A stretch of DNA of 59,432 nucleotides from Rhodopseudomonas infernalis (GTDB lineage Bacteria > Pseudomonadota > Alphaproteobacteria > Rhizobiales > Xanthobacteraceae). Shown here piece by piece: positions 26,632 to 35,443 of the stretch. The stretch spans positions 1 to 59,432 of the forward strand of contig NZ_JAJNAL010000032.1 of assembly GCF_022271405.1 (NCBI RefSeq), given 5' to 3'. The first letter of the stretch is position 1, and each line of letters opens with the position of its first letter. The position numbers were made by a program, and so were the translations under genes. The notes beneath the pieces are model-generated. The model searched no databases. It saw only the letters and a program-made list of their open reading frames with translations, and had not been told where the DNA came from.

Positions 26632-28353
26632 ATGACCACGTTCCAGCAAGCTCGTTCGTTTCTTCTCGAACATCGCACCAACTACGCGGCCGCCGTCGCC
26701 GGCTTCCGCTGGCCCGATCCGGTTCCGTTCAACTGGGCGCTCGACTGGTTCGACGCCGAACTCGCCGCGAATGCTGAGAGCCGCGATCGTGCGGCGCTGT
26801 GGATCGTTGACGGCGCCACCGGCAACGAGGTCAAGCCGACCTTCGCGCAGCTCTCCAAGCGCTCCAATCAGGTCGCGAACTATCTCCGTGGCAAGGGTCT
26901 GAAGCGCGGCGATCATCTGTTGCTGCTGCTCGGCAATGTCGTTCCGCTGTGGGAGACGATGCTGGCGGCGATCAAGCTCGGTCTCGTCACCATCCCGGCG
27001 ACCACGTTGCTGTCGCCCGAGGAATTGAGCGACCGGCTCGAGCGCGGCGAGGCCAAAGCTGTGATCGCGGCGCCGGATCAAGTCGCAAAGTTCAAGAACC
27101 TCGGTGGCGGCGATCTGCTGCGCATCGTCGTCGGCGATGCGCAGGACGGCTGGCTCGCTTTCGCGGAAACCGAGCAACAGCCCGACAGCTTCACGCCGGA
27201 CGGGCCGACTCAGGCCGACGATCCGATGCTGCTGTATTTCACCTCCGGCACCACGGCGAAGCCGAAACTGGTGCGGCACAGTCAGCGCAGCTACCCGGTC
27301 GGCGCGCTGTCGACGATGTTCTGGCTCGGGCTGCAGCCCGGCGACGTCCATCTCAACATCTCCTCGCCGGGCTGGGCCAAGCACGCCTGGAGCTGCTTCT
27401 TTGCGCCGTGGAATGCCGGCGCCACCGTGTTCGTCGTCAACCAGCCGCGGTTCGACGCCAAGAACCTGCTGGCGACGATCGGCCGTTGCGGCGTCACCAC
27501 GCTGTGCGCGCCGCCGACGGTGTGGCGGATGTTCATCCAGGAGAAGCTTGCGGACTACAAGGTCAGTCTGCGCGAAGTCTGCGGCGCCGGCGAGCCGCTC
27601 AATCCGGAAGTGATCGATCAGGTCAAGGCCGCGTGGGGCACGACCATCCGCGACGGCTACGGTCAGACCGAGACCACCGCGATGGTCGGCAATTCGCCGG
27701 GGCAGCCGGTGAAGATCGGTTCGATGGGGCGGCCGCTGCCGGGCTACGTCATCAAGATCACCGATGCGGACGGCCATCCGGCGACCGAGGGTGAGATCAC
27801 GTTGGCGCTCGGCGACGCGCGGCCCGCCGGACTGATGCAGGGCTATCAGGGCGAGGGCGGCAAGCTCTCCGGCACGGGTGGCGAGGCCTATCGCTCGGGC
27901 GACGTCGCGTTCGCCGACCAAGACGGCTACCTGACCTTCGTCGGCCGCACCGACGACGTGTTCAAGTCGTCTGACTACCGGATCTCGCCGTTCGAACTTG
28001 AAAGCGTCCTGCTTGAGCACGATCTGGTGGCCGAAGCCGCGGTGGTGCCGAGCCCCGATCCGATCAAGCTGGCGATCCCGAAAGCCTATGTGCTGCTGAC
28101 CGCCGATGCCGAGCGCTCGCGCGACACTGCGCTGTCGATCTTCAAGCATCTGCAGGGCCGGTTGTCGCCGTTCAAGCGCATCCGCAAGCTCGAACTGGTC
28201 ACCGAATTGCCGAAGACGATCTCGGGAAAAATCCGCCGCGTGCACCTGCGCCGGATCGAGCATGAGCACGATCAGGCCGATGCACTGCGTGGTGTCGAGT
28301 TTCGCGAAGAGGATTTCCCGGAACTGAAAGCCGCGCCCGCGAAGGATGCTTAG
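26632..28353 (+). CDS. AMP-forming acyl-CoA synthetase (medium/short-chain type)
   Basis: ANL-family ligase of 573 aa. Start is the ATG at 26632 with GAGGT six bases upstream; an in-frame ATG at 26581 lies inside the repeat and is rejected. Motifs: YFTSGTTAKPKLV (about residues 202-214), LCAPPTVWRMF, GYGQTETTAMVG, YRSGDVAFADQDGYLTFVGRTDDVF and the late lysine in PKTISGKIRR. The layout resembles medium-chain acyl-CoA (MACS) synthetases. Because it directly follows the valine-pathway genes, isobutyrate or another branched short acid is a reasonable substrate guess (inference). Confidence 0.9.
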   Translation: MTTFQQARSFLLEHRTNYAAAVAGFRWPDPVPFNWALDWFDAELAANAESRDRAALWIVDGATGNEVKPTFAQLSKRSNQVANYLRGKGLKRGDHLLLLLGNVVPLWETMLAAIKLGLVTIPATTLLSPEELSDRLERGEAKAVIAAPDQVAKFKNLGGGDLLRIVVGDAQDGWLAFAETEQQPDSFTPDGPTQADDPMLLYFTSGTTAKPKLVRHSQRSYPVGALSTMFWLGLQPGDVHLNISSPGWAKHAWSCFFAPWNAGATVFVVNQPRFDAKNLLATIGRCGVTTLCAPPTVWRMFIQEKLADYKVSLREVCGAGEPLNPEVIDQVKAAWGTTIRDGYGQTETTAMVGNSPGQPVKIGSMGRPLPGYVIKITDADGHPATEGEITLALGDARPAGLMQGYQGEGGKLSGTGGEAYRSGDVAFADQDGYLTFVGRTDDVFKSSDYRISPFELESVLLEHDLVAEAAVVPSPDPIKLAIPKAYVLLTADAERSRDTALSIFKHLQGRLSPFKRIRKLELVTELPKTISGKIRRVHLRRIEHEHDQADALRGVEFREEDFPELKAAPAKDA

Positions 28354-28442
28354 GAAGGCTTGGCCGCTGCCGCTTGATATTAAGTGACGGCCGGCAGCGG
28401 CAGCAACGTCTGCGGCTTCACACATCGAGAGGGAGGAGCGCG

Positions 28443-29219
28443 ATGCCGAGGAAACTGATCGACATCTCCGTGCCGCTGCAGAACGACGTTCCCGCCGATC
28501 CGCCGGGCAATCATCCGAGTATTCAATACATCGATCACCAGCAGGGACTGCCGCACATGCTGCAGTTCTTCCCGGGCCTGAAGGCGGAGGATCTGCCGGA
28601 CGGGCAGGGCTGGGCGGTCGAGAAGGTGTCACTGTCGACGCACAATGGCACGCATCTCGACGCGCCATGGCATTTCCATCCGACGATGAATCGCGGCGAA
28701 CGTTCGCTGACGATCGACGAGGTACCGCTCGACTGGTGCCTGCAGCCGGGCGTGAAGCTCGACTTCCGGCATCTGCCGGACGGTTACGTTGTCACCGCCA
28801 AGGACGTCGAGAACGAGCTGGCGCGCATCGGGCACACGTTGGCGCCGCTCGAAATCGTGGTGGTCAACACTGCTGCCGGCGCGAAATTCGGCCAGCCTGA
28901 CTACGTCAATTCGGGATGCGGCGTCGGCTACGAGGCGACGATGTATCTGCTCGAACGCGGCGTCCGGCTGACCGGCACCGATGCGTGGAGCTGGGACGCG
29001 CCGTTCGTCTTCACCGCGCAGCGCTACGCGCAGACCAAGGACGCCAGCCTGATCTGGGAAGGCCACAAGGCGGGCCGCCATATCGGCTATTGCCATATCG
29101 AGAAGCTGCACAATCTGGAGCTGTTGCCCCCGACCGGCTTCATGGTGTCGTGCTTCCCGGTGAAGATCGAGCGCGCGTCCGCAGGCTGGACGCGCGCCGT
29201 CGCGATCTTGGACGAATAA
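28443..29219 (+). CDS. Cyclase-family (kynurenine formamidase-like) metal-dependent hydrolase
   Basis: Protein of 258 aa starting at the ATG at 28443 after GGGAGGAG. The metal-binding signature HNGTHLDAPWHF (about residues 64-75) defines the cyclase/KynB superfamily; other conserved parts are GCGVGYEATMYLLERGVRLTGTDAWSWD. Family members hydrolyse amides or lactones such as N-formylkynurenine or isatin. No tryptophan-degradation genes are near, so a different ring or ester substrate is likely. It is 89 bases after the acyl-CoA synthetase and may form a unit with it. Confidence 0.88.
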   Translation: MPRKLIDISVPLQNDVPADPPGNHPSIQYIDHQQGLPHMLQFFPGLKAEDLPDGQGWAVEKVSLSTHNGTHLDAPWHFHPTMNRGERSLTIDEVPLDWCLQPGVKLDFRHLPDGYVVTAKDVENELARIGHTLAPLEIVVVNTAAGAKFGQPDYVNSGCGVGYEATMYLLERGVRLTGTDAWSWDAPFVFTAQRYAQTKDASLIWEGHKAGRHIGYCHIEKLHNLELLPPTGFMVSCFPVKIERASAGWTRAVAILDE

Positions 29220-29240
29220 GCGTCGGTCGGGCGCCCGCGC

Positions 29241-30131
29241 TTACTTGTACTCGCGCTCGTCCCACCACGGGTAGTAAGCCGGCATGTCGGCGGTGACCTT
29301 GTTCTTGAACTGCGCCGGACGCTTTTCCAGGAACGAGGAGACGCCTTCCTTGACGTCGTCGGAGCGGCCGCGCTCATAGATGCCACGGCTATCGATCTTG
29401 TGCGCTTCCATCGGATCGTCGGCGCCGAGCATGCGCCACATCATCTGCCGGATCAGCGCCACCGACACCGGTGCGGTCTTGGCGGCGATTTCCTTCGCCA
29501 GCGTGCGCGCGGTTTCCAGCAACTGATCGGCCGGCACGACGCGGCTCACCAGCTTGCCGGCGAGTGCTTCCTGCGCCGGGAAGACGCGGCCGGTGTAGCA
29601 CCACTCCAGCGCCTGGGCGATGCCGACGATGCGCGGCAGGAACCAGCTCGAGGCAGCTTCCGGCACGATGCCCCGCTGCGAGAACACGAAGCCGAACCGC
29701 GCCGCTTCCGAGGCGATACGAATGTCCATCGCCAGTTGCATGGTGACGCCGATGCCGACCGCCGGGCCGTTCACCGCGGCGATCACAGGCTTGAGGCACT
29801 TGAAGATCCGCAGCGTCACCTGGCCGCCGCCGTCACGCACCTGGGGATCGGAGTAATCGACCGAGCCGTCGGCATTGCGCCGCACCGGGCCGCGGCGCGC
29901 GTCGCGGTCGAACGTGTCGGCGCCGGAGGAGAGGTCGGCGCCGGCGCAGAACGCGCGGCCTTCGCCGGTGACGATGATGGCGCGGATATTGTCGTCCGCA
30001 TCCGCCTTGTCGAACGCCTCGATCAGCTCATTCTGCATCGTCGCATTGAACGCGTTGAGCTTGTCGGGACGGTTCAGCGTGATGGTGAGGATCTGATCGG
30101 CGACCTCGTATTTGATGGTCTCGTAGGACAT
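29241..30131 (-). CDS. Enoyl-CoA hydratase/isomerase family protein
   Basis: Crotonase-fold enzyme of 296 aa on the minus strand; ATG at 30131 with GGAGGAAA upstream. It starts MSYETIKYEVADQILTITLN and shows both oxyanion-loop segments (GRAFCAGADLSSG, GPAVGIGVTMQLAMDIRIA), with a catalytic Glu in RGIVPEAASSWFLPRIVG. An insert after the first loop (DTFDRDARRGPVRRNADGSVDYSD) is longer than in typical hydratases. It is convergent with the cyclase gene (21-base gap). It may hydrate methacrylyl-CoA for the valine pathway or serve the amidase/hydrolase genes upstream. Confidence 0.9.
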   Translation of the reverse strand: MSYETIKYEVADQILTITLNRPDKLNAFNATMQNELIEAFDKADADDNIRAIIVTGEGRAFCAGADLSSGADTFDRDARRGPVRRNADGSVDYSDPQVRDGGGQVTLRIFKCLKPVIAAVNGPAVGIGVTMQLAMDIRIASEAARFGFVFSQRGIVPEAASSWFLPRIVGIAQALEWCYTGRVFPAQEALAGKLVSRVVPADQLLETARTLAKEIAAKTAPVSVALIRQMMWRMLGADDPMEAHKIDSRGIYERGRSDDVKEGVSSFLEKRPAQFKNKVTADMPAYYPWWDEREYK

Positions 30132-30165
30132 CTGGTTTCCTCCAGCGTGTTTTTGTTTGTGAGAC

Positions 30166-30230
30166 GTCATGGCCAAGCTTAACCCGCCATCCAACCCTTA
30201 TGAAGGAATTGGATGCGCGGGTCGAGCCTG
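30166..30230. repeat. Diverged family C palindrome
   Basis: GTCATGGCCAAGCTTAACCCGCCATCCA at the left, in pieces, faces TGGATGCGCGGGTCGAGCC at the right; it is a degenerate copy of the family C layout next to a different palindrome at 30239. Confidence 0.5.
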
Positions 30231-30238
30231 AGCAGTTC

Positions 30239-30316
30239 GTAGGATGGGTTGAGCGGAGCGATACCCATGCGACTGCGCGTGAGTCGATGGGTATCGCTGC
30301 GCTCAACCCATCCTAC
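30239..30316. repeat. Long near-perfect inverted repeat (GTAGGATGGGTTGAGCG...CGCTCAACCCATCCTAC)
   Basis: A 78-bp palindrome: GTAGGATGGGTTGAGCG and AGCGATACCCAT on the left pair with ATGGGTATCGCT and CGCTCAACCCATCCTAC on the right, around a short loop containing GACTGCGCGTGAGTC. It lies between the amidase and the crotonase gene, both on the minus strand. It is the only copy of this type seen in the window. Confidence 0.85.
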
Positions 30317-30335
30317 AATGTCAAAACGCGACTAT

Positions 30336-31751
30336 TCAGCGCGGCGTTTGCGGCCACGGCTTCTGCGCGCCGCGCACGCCTTCGAACGCTTTCGCGATCC
30401 TCAGTACGCCGAGATCGTCGTAGCGACGCCCGACGATCTGCACGCCGATCGGAAATCCGCTGCTGCTATATCCGCCGTTGATCGAGGCCGCCGGGTTCTC
30501 GGCCATATTCCACGGAACGGTATAGAGAATATGATCGAACGGAAGGTCGGGATCGTCGAGCGGCGAAGGCAGGTCGGCGGCGAAGCTCACCACCGGCGCG
30601 ACCGGCGAAATCAGGTAGTCGATCTTCTCGAACAGCTTTGCGCCCATCGCCCGCACCGCCATGGTCTGGTTGAAGCCGCGCACCACCTCGACGCCGGACA
30701 GCGTTGCTCCGCCCTCGGCCCAGCGCACGATGTAGGGCAGGACTTGCGTGCGCTGCGCTTCGCTGAGCTTGAAGACGTCGTCCCACATCCGCGCGCGCCA
30801 GAACGCGTCGAGCCCGTTCATCATCTCGCGGGTGAAGCCGAGCTCAACCTCCTCGACGATCGCGCCCTGCGACTCGAGCAGCCGCGCCGCATCGGTGACG
30901 ACGCGGCGGACGTCGTCCTCCAGCGCCATGCCGAAGCCGAGATCGGTCAGCAGCCCGATTTTCTTGCCGCGCAGATCGACGTCGAGTTCGCTCCACGCGA
31001 TGTCCTGCGGCGGCAGGCTCATGCCGTCGCGCGGATCGGGTTGCGACAGCACGCTCATCATCAGCGCGGAATCGTCGACCGTGCGGGTCATCGGTCCGGC
31101 GCATCGGCCGACATAGGGCGGATCGATCGGCACGCGGCCGAGCGACGGCTTCAGCGCAAAGATCCCGCACCAGTTCGCCGGCAGCCGCACCGAGCCGCCG
31201 ATATCCGTGCCGAGATGCAACGGCCCGTAGCCGGCCGCGCCCGCCGCGCCGGCACCGGCCGAGGAGCCGCCGGTGTTCTGCGTCACATCCCACGGATTGC
31301 GGGTGATGCCGTGAAAGCTCGATAGGCCCGACGACAGCATGCCGAAGTCCGGCATCGTCGTCTTGCTCCAGACGATGCCGCCGGCCTCGCGCAGCCGCGC
31401 CGCAGGCGGTGCGTCCACCGCCGCAGGCGTCAGCGCGGTGATCGGCACGCCGAGCGGCACCGGCGTGCCCTTTGTCGCCACGTTCTCCTTGATGGTCACC
31501 GGAATGCCGTCGAGCATGCCCTGTGGTTCGCCCTTCTGCCAGCGCTCGGTCGAGGCCCGCGCCGCGATGCGGGCGCCATCGGGATCGAAGGCGTACAGCG
31601 CATTGATATGCGGCTCCCAGCGCTCGGCCTGGGCGATCACCGCGTCCATCACGTCGGTGGGCGAGAACTGCTTGGTGTAGTAACCGGCGAGCAGCTCGGT
31701 GGCGGAGAGCTCGTGCAGCGCGGTTGCCGTGGTGGAGATGCCGTCAGACAT
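30336..31751 (-). CDS. Amidase (amidase signature family)
   Basis: Ser-cisSer-Lys hydrolase of amides, 471 aa. The start at 31751 (MSDGISTTAT...) overlaps the stop of the upstream M20 gene by 8 bases; the longer in-frame extension overlaps that gene and is rejected. Catalytic elements: Lys in VTIKENVATKG (about residue 87), the glycine/serine-rich GGSSAGAGAAGAAG, and GTDIGGSVRLPANWCGIFALKPS carrying the nucleophilic Ser. The family includes aryl-amidases, glutamyl-tRNA amidase A and allophanate-type enzymes; absence of gatB/gatC nearby argues for catabolism. It pairs with the M20 amidohydrolase. Confidence 0.92.
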   Translation of the reverse strand: MSDGISTTATALHELSATELLAGYYTKQFSPTDVMDAVIAQAERWEPHINALYAFDPDGARIAARASTERWQKGEPQGMLDGIPVTIKENVATKGTPVPLGVPITALTPAAVDAPPAARLREAGGIVWSKTTMPDFGMLSSGLSSFHGITRNPWDVTQNTGGSSAGAGAAGAAGYGPLHLGTDIGGSVRLPANWCGIFALKPSLGRVPIDPPYVGRCAGPMTRTVDDSALMMSVLSQPDPRDGMSLPPQDIAWSELDVDLRGKKIGLLTDLGFGMALEDDVRRVVTDAARLLESQGAIVEEVELGFTREMMNGLDAFWRARMWDDVFKLSEAQRTQVLPYIVRWAEGGATLSGVEVVRGFNQTMAVRAMGAKLFEKIDYLISPVAPVVSFAADLPSPLDDPDLPFDHILYTVPWNMAENPAASINGGYSSSGFPIGVQIVGRRYDDLGVLRIAKAFEGVRGAQKPWPQTPR

Positions 31752-32916
31752 GGGCGGCCACCGGAAGGCGGGTTTCGACGATCCGCGCGAACATGCTGGC
31801 GCCGATCGGCAGGATCTTGTCGTCGAGCACGTAGCCGGGATTGTGCACCGGCACGTCGCCATCGTGGCCGACCCAGAAGTAAGCGCCGGGGATCGCCTGC
31901 AGCATGTCGGCGAAATCCTCGCTGCCCATTTTCGGCTGCTCGCGCAGCTTGACGTTGGCATCGCCGACCACGCCGCGCGCGACTTCCGCGACCACATCGC
32001 TCTGCGCCTGCTGATTCACCAGCACGCTGAAGATGTCGCGGATATCGACGGTGATCTCGACATCGAACGCCGCCGCGATGCCGGCGGCCAGCGCCCGCAT
32101 CCGCTCGCGCACCAGCTTGCGGACGTCATCGGAGAAGCATCGGACGGTGCCGGCGAGGCGGGCTTCGCCGGGAATGACGTTGTAGGCCGATCCGGCGTGA
32201 ATCTGCGTGATCGACAACACGGCCGATTGCAGCGGATCGACGTTGCGGCTGACGATGGTCTGCAGCGCCTGGCCGAGCGTCATCGCGATCACCACCGGAT
32301 CCTTGGAGCGCTCCGGCATCGCGCCGTGCGCGCCGTAGCCCGAGATCGTGATGTCGAAGAAATCGGCGCCGGCCATCGCCGGCCCGGGCAGGATCGCGAT
32401 CTCGCCATGGGCGAGGTCTGGCGCATTGTGCAGGCCGTAGAGTTCGTCGCACGGGAACTTCTGAAACAGCCCATCCTTCAGCATCGCCCGCGCGCCGCCG
32501 AGGCCTTCTTCGGCGGGCTGGAAGATGAAATGCACTGTGCCGTCGAAATTGCGCGTCTCGGCGAGGTAGCGCGCGGTGCCGAGCAGCATGGTGGTGTGCC
32601 CGTCATGTCCGCAGCCGTGGAAGCGTCCCGGAATGGTCGAGCGCCATCCGAGGTTGGTGTGCTCCTCCATCGGCAGCGCATCCATGTCGGCGCGCAGGCC
32701 GATGCGGCGGCCACTGTCGCCCTTGCCCTTCAGCACGCCGACCACGCCGGTGCCGCCGATCCCGCGGAATACCTCGATGCCCCAGGCATCGAGCTTTTCG
32801 GCGACGATATTGGAGGTGCGGACTTCCTCGAAGCCGATCTCCGGGTGCATGTGCAGATCGCGGCGGATCGCGGTCAGCTCGTCGGCGAAAGCGTCGATGC
32901 GGTCGATGGTCGGCAT
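31744..32916 (-). CDS. M20 family amidohydrolase (hippurate hydrolase type)
   Basis: Metal-dependent N-acyl amino acid hydrolase of 390 aa, from the ATG at 32916. Metal ligands appear as DMDALPMEEHTN, HGCGHDGHTTMLLG (CGHDGH), the Glu pair in FQPAEEGLGGARAM, and the C-terminal GSEDFADML. The wording fits hippurate/amino-acid amidohydrolases (HipO/AbgB-like). It is translationally coupled to the amidase (8-base overlap), implying joint degradation of an amide-bonded compound. A 465-base gap with a decayed tRNA lies upstream. Confidence 0.93.
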   Translation of the reverse strand: MPTIDRIDAFADELTAIRRDLHMHPEIGFEEVRTSNIVAEKLDAWGIEVFRGIGGTGVVGVLKGKGDSGRRIGLRADMDALPMEEHTNLGWRSTIPGRFHGCGHDGHTTMLLGTARYLAETRNFDGTVHFIFQPAEEGLGGARAMLKDGLFQKFPCDELYGLHNAPDLAHGEIAILPGPAMAGADFFDITISGYGAHGAMPERSKDPVVIAMTLGQALQTIVSRNVDPLQSAVLSITQIHAGSAYNVIPGEARLAGTVRCFSDDVRKLVRERMRALAAGIAAAFDVEITVDIRDIFSVLVNQQAQSDVVAEVARGVVGDANVKLREQPKMGSEDFADMLQAIPGAYFWVGHDGDVPVHNPGYVLDDKILPIGASMFARIVETRLPVAAHV

Positions 32917-33200
32917 GTGAAGGAACACCCTTGCGGTCACAGGTTGAGGCGGAACGTGTCGGCGCTCCGTATGCAAGGACCGGGCAAGGCGAGCGGAGCC
33001 TCTGGCGCGGCGAACCCACGCCACACCCGTCCGCCGCACCCGGAGCATGCAGGCACCGTCCGGTATCTCACTCGAAAGTCGGGGGTGATGTCAAAGCGCG
33101 CGACCCGCGAAGCCGCCCGGCCACCGCAACCCCGCTTTGCGTTGCGCCGCGCCCTCGACTATGAATGCGGCGCTCTGGCGCGGAAGCAGGCATTGCTGAA
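32917..33200. other. Gap without a gene, promoter side of the M20 gene
   Basis: I see no supportable gene here. The sequence still has host-like composition. It should carry the promoter of the minus-strand M20/amidase operon. Composition changes to visibly more AT-rich from about 33290 onward, at the border of the atypical block. Confidence 0.4.
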
Positions 33201-33284
33201 GGCAGCTTGCTGACGGGTAGACGGAAGGCATTTAAGACGTCTGGGGCACCGCACGTGTGAGTTCGAGTCACCGCGGCGGCTACC
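33201..33284 (+). pseudogene. Decayed tRNA-Leu-like sequence
   Basis: Resembles the intact tRNA-Leu at 35444 in order and spacing: GGTAGACG of the D arm, then AAGG-A-TTAA of the anticodon arm, then a T-arm-like GTTCGAG. The would-be anticodon loop TTTAAGA (33231-33237) gives UAA, flanked by a stem with 3 Watson-Crick pairs, one G-T and one mismatch. Acceptor and T stems no longer pair well and no CCA follows in the right place. I read it as a relic or a diverged attachment-site copy; chance similarity is possible. Confidence 0.4.
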
Positions 33285-33381
33285 TTCGCTCGAGCTGAAT
33301 CGCTGACGAGGTTTCCGGATTGCAATTGAGTACGTTCTTCGTTTTTTCAATGATAGGGCCTAGGAATAGTTCGGGGGCAAG

Positions 33382-35403
33382 ATGTCGGATGCGCATTACA
33401 GAGTTCGGGTGGAACGAGACCACATAAGGAAGCTGGCCAGCGCGAAGCCCATTCAGGCCGTGGCTGAGCTAATCTGGAATGCCGTTGACGCCGACGCCAC
33501 GCGGGTAGATTTGGAGATCGACTCCGACGACATCGCTATGCGCTCGGTGACGATCCGGGACAACGGACATGGCATACCGCATTCTGAGGTGGAGGCCGTA
33601 TTCGGGAAGCTAGGTGGCTCATGGAAGGCGCACGGTTCACGGTCTAAGTCGAAGGGGCGCATCCTGCATGGCAAGGAGGGAAAGGGGCGCTTCAAGGCGC
33701 TGGCGCTCGGTCGAGTTGCGGACTGGACTATCCGCTTCCGTGATAGCGGAAAGCTATATGGCTACAAAATCACGGTCATCAGGGATGATTTAGTTGACGT
33801 GCGAGTTACTGACCCAGTGGAGGTCGAGCAACGTTTAAAGACGGGTGTCGAGGTCCGGATCACCGAACTCGACAGGGTCTACCGGTCCCTTGATCCTCAG
33901 TACGCAGTCCAATCGTTGTCCGAGATCTTCGCCCTCTATCTGACCGACTATGCAGACGTGGGAATATTCATCGAAGGAGAACGCCTCGATCCGTCAAAGG
34001 CGATCGCCAGCCGTGAGAAATTCCCGCTGTCGCCGATCACAGATGATGGCAAGGAGTACCCGGCAGAGGTCGAAGTTATACAATGGACGGCCGCGTCGGA
34101 GAGGTGGTTTTTTCTATGCGGTCCCGAAGGGTTTCCCTTCCAGCGCCTTACGCCGAAGTTTCACACGCCAGGCTTCCAATTCTCAGCCTATCTGAAGTCC
34201 ACATTCATCGGAGCACTCCAAGAGCAGGGCCTTCTCGACCTTGCGGAGATGAACTTCCCATTGCAGGCGGCTTACGACGAGGCCTCGGAGGTCATAAAGG
34301 CGTTCTTCAAAACCAAGGAGGTCGAGGCCGCGCAGTCGGAGATCGATCAGTGGAAGGCCGAGGAAATCTATCCCTATCGTTTCGAACCTTTGACAACCGT
34401 AGAAAAGGCGGAGCGGCAGGTATTCGATATAGTCGCTCTGAACGTGAACAAGCACCTGCAAGATTTTGGGGAGCAGAGCAGGCGTACCAAGGCATTCCAG
34501 TTGCGGATGCTGAGGCAGGCGATCGAACGGGGGCCTGATGAACTCCAGCACATCTTAACAGAGGTGCTCGATTTGCCAGAAAGGACGCAGAAGGAGCTAT
34601 CCAAACTTCTCGAAGAGGCTGATCTCGCAAACGTAATCAGCGCGTCGAAGCTGGTGGCCGACCGTCTCAAATTCGTCTATGGCCTTGAAACATTGCTTTT
34701 TGATCCTGACAGCAAGAAATTGCTGAAGGAGCGAAGCCAACTCCATCGCATGATTGCCGAGAACAATACCTGGATCTTCGGCGAAGAATTCAACCTTACT
34801 GTTGATGATCAATCTTTGTCTGAGGTCCTACGCAAGCATCGCAAGCTTATTGGTGATGACACGATGATTGATCAGCCTGTCAAGAGGATTGATGGGAAGG
34901 TCGGCATAGTCGATCTCATGTTATCCAGATCTGTGCCGCAGAATCACGCGGACGAGCGCGAGCATCTGGTGGTCGAACTCAAGAGGCCGTCAGTGAAAGT
35001 CGGTGCCGATGAGATCACGCAGGTTAAGAAGTATGCTTTCACTGTTGCCCACGACGAGAGATTCCGTCACCTGAAAACCCGGTGGAGCTTCTGGGTTCTC
35101 TCCAACGACCTCGACGCATTCGCCCGTGTCGAGACGAGGCAGAAGGGAAAAGCACGGGGGCAGGTCTTCCAGTCTGAAGACGGCAGCATAGAGGTCTGGG
35201 TAAAAACCTGGGCCGAAGTTCTTGCGGAATGCAAGTCGAGGATGAAGTTTGTTCAAGAGCATCTTCAAGCAAACGTCGATAAAGAGAGCTCTCTCCGGTA
35301 CCTAAAAAAGACGTATGAGAAATATTTGACCGGGGTTTCCGAGATCGAGCAGGAAGATTCGGTCGCAGACGAAGCGGTTGCCCAACAAGAGGATGCGTCG
35401 TAA
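33382..35403 (+). CDS. GHKL (HSP90/MORC-like) ATPase fused to a PD-(D/E)xK-like nuclease domain
   Basis: 673-aa protein that I do not recognise as a named family. N-terminal GHKL ATPase: N-box ELIWNAVDADA (E29, N33, D36), G1 box DNGHGI (D60-G64), a glycine-rich lid HGKEGKGRFKAL (97-106), then a transducer-like region to about 290. The middle (300-460) is helical and charged. C-terminal nuclease-like core: NNTWIFGEEF (E468), GIVDLML (D511), VVELKRP (E532, K534) and Q547 in EITQVKKYA, matching the E-D-ExK-Q layout of restriction-endonuclease folds. No membrane segments. GHKL-nuclease fusions are known in prokaryotic conflict systems, so defence is likely but inferred. Lower G+C and different codon use mark it as acquired. 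Confidence 0.8.
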   Translation: MSDAHYRVRVERDHIRKLASAKPIQAVAELIWNAVDADATRVDLEIDSDDIAMRSVTIRDNGHGIPHSEVEAVFGKLGGSWKAHGSRSKSKGRILHGKEGKGRFKALALGRVADWTIRFRDSGKLYGYKITVIRDDLVDVRVTDPVEVEQRLKTGVEVRITELDRVYRSLDPQYAVQSLSEIFALYLTDYADVGIFIEGERLDPSKAIASREKFPLSPITDDGKEYPAEVEVIQWTAASERWFFLCGPEGFPFQRLTPKFHTPGFQFSAYLKSTFIGALQEQGLLDLAEMNFPLQAAYDEASEVIKAFFKTKEVEAAQSEIDQWKAEEIYPYRFEPLTTVEKAERQVFDIVALNVNKHLQDFGEQSRRTKAFQLRMLRQAIERGPDELQHILTEVLDLPERTQKELSKLLEEADLANVISASKLVADRLKFVYGLETLLFDPDSKKLLKERSQLHRMIAENNTWIFGEEFNLTVDDQSLSEVLRKHRKLIGDDTMIDQPVKRIDGKVGIVDLMLSRSVPQNHADEREHLVVELKRPSVKVGADEITQVKKYAFTVAHDERFRHLKTRWSFWVLSNDLDAFARVETRQKGKARGQVFQSEDGSIEVWVKTWAEVLAECKSRMKFVQEHLQANVDKESSLRYLKKTYEKYLTGVSEIEQEDSVADEAVAQQEDAS

Positions 35404-35443
35404 CAGAGGGCCCTTGAACGATTAGGCAGAGAACTATCTTTAT

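Noticed and set aside
26569-28668. 699-codon minus-strand open frame over the acyl-CoA synthetase
   Set aside because: Shadow of the synthetase, which has all ANL motifs on the plus strand.
33382-35403. Plain HSP90 or DNA mismatch repair MutL assignment
   Set aside because: The N-terminal ATPase is of the same superfamily, but the C-terminal half has neither HSP90 nor MutL dimerisation features; it carries a VELKRP-type nuclease core instead.
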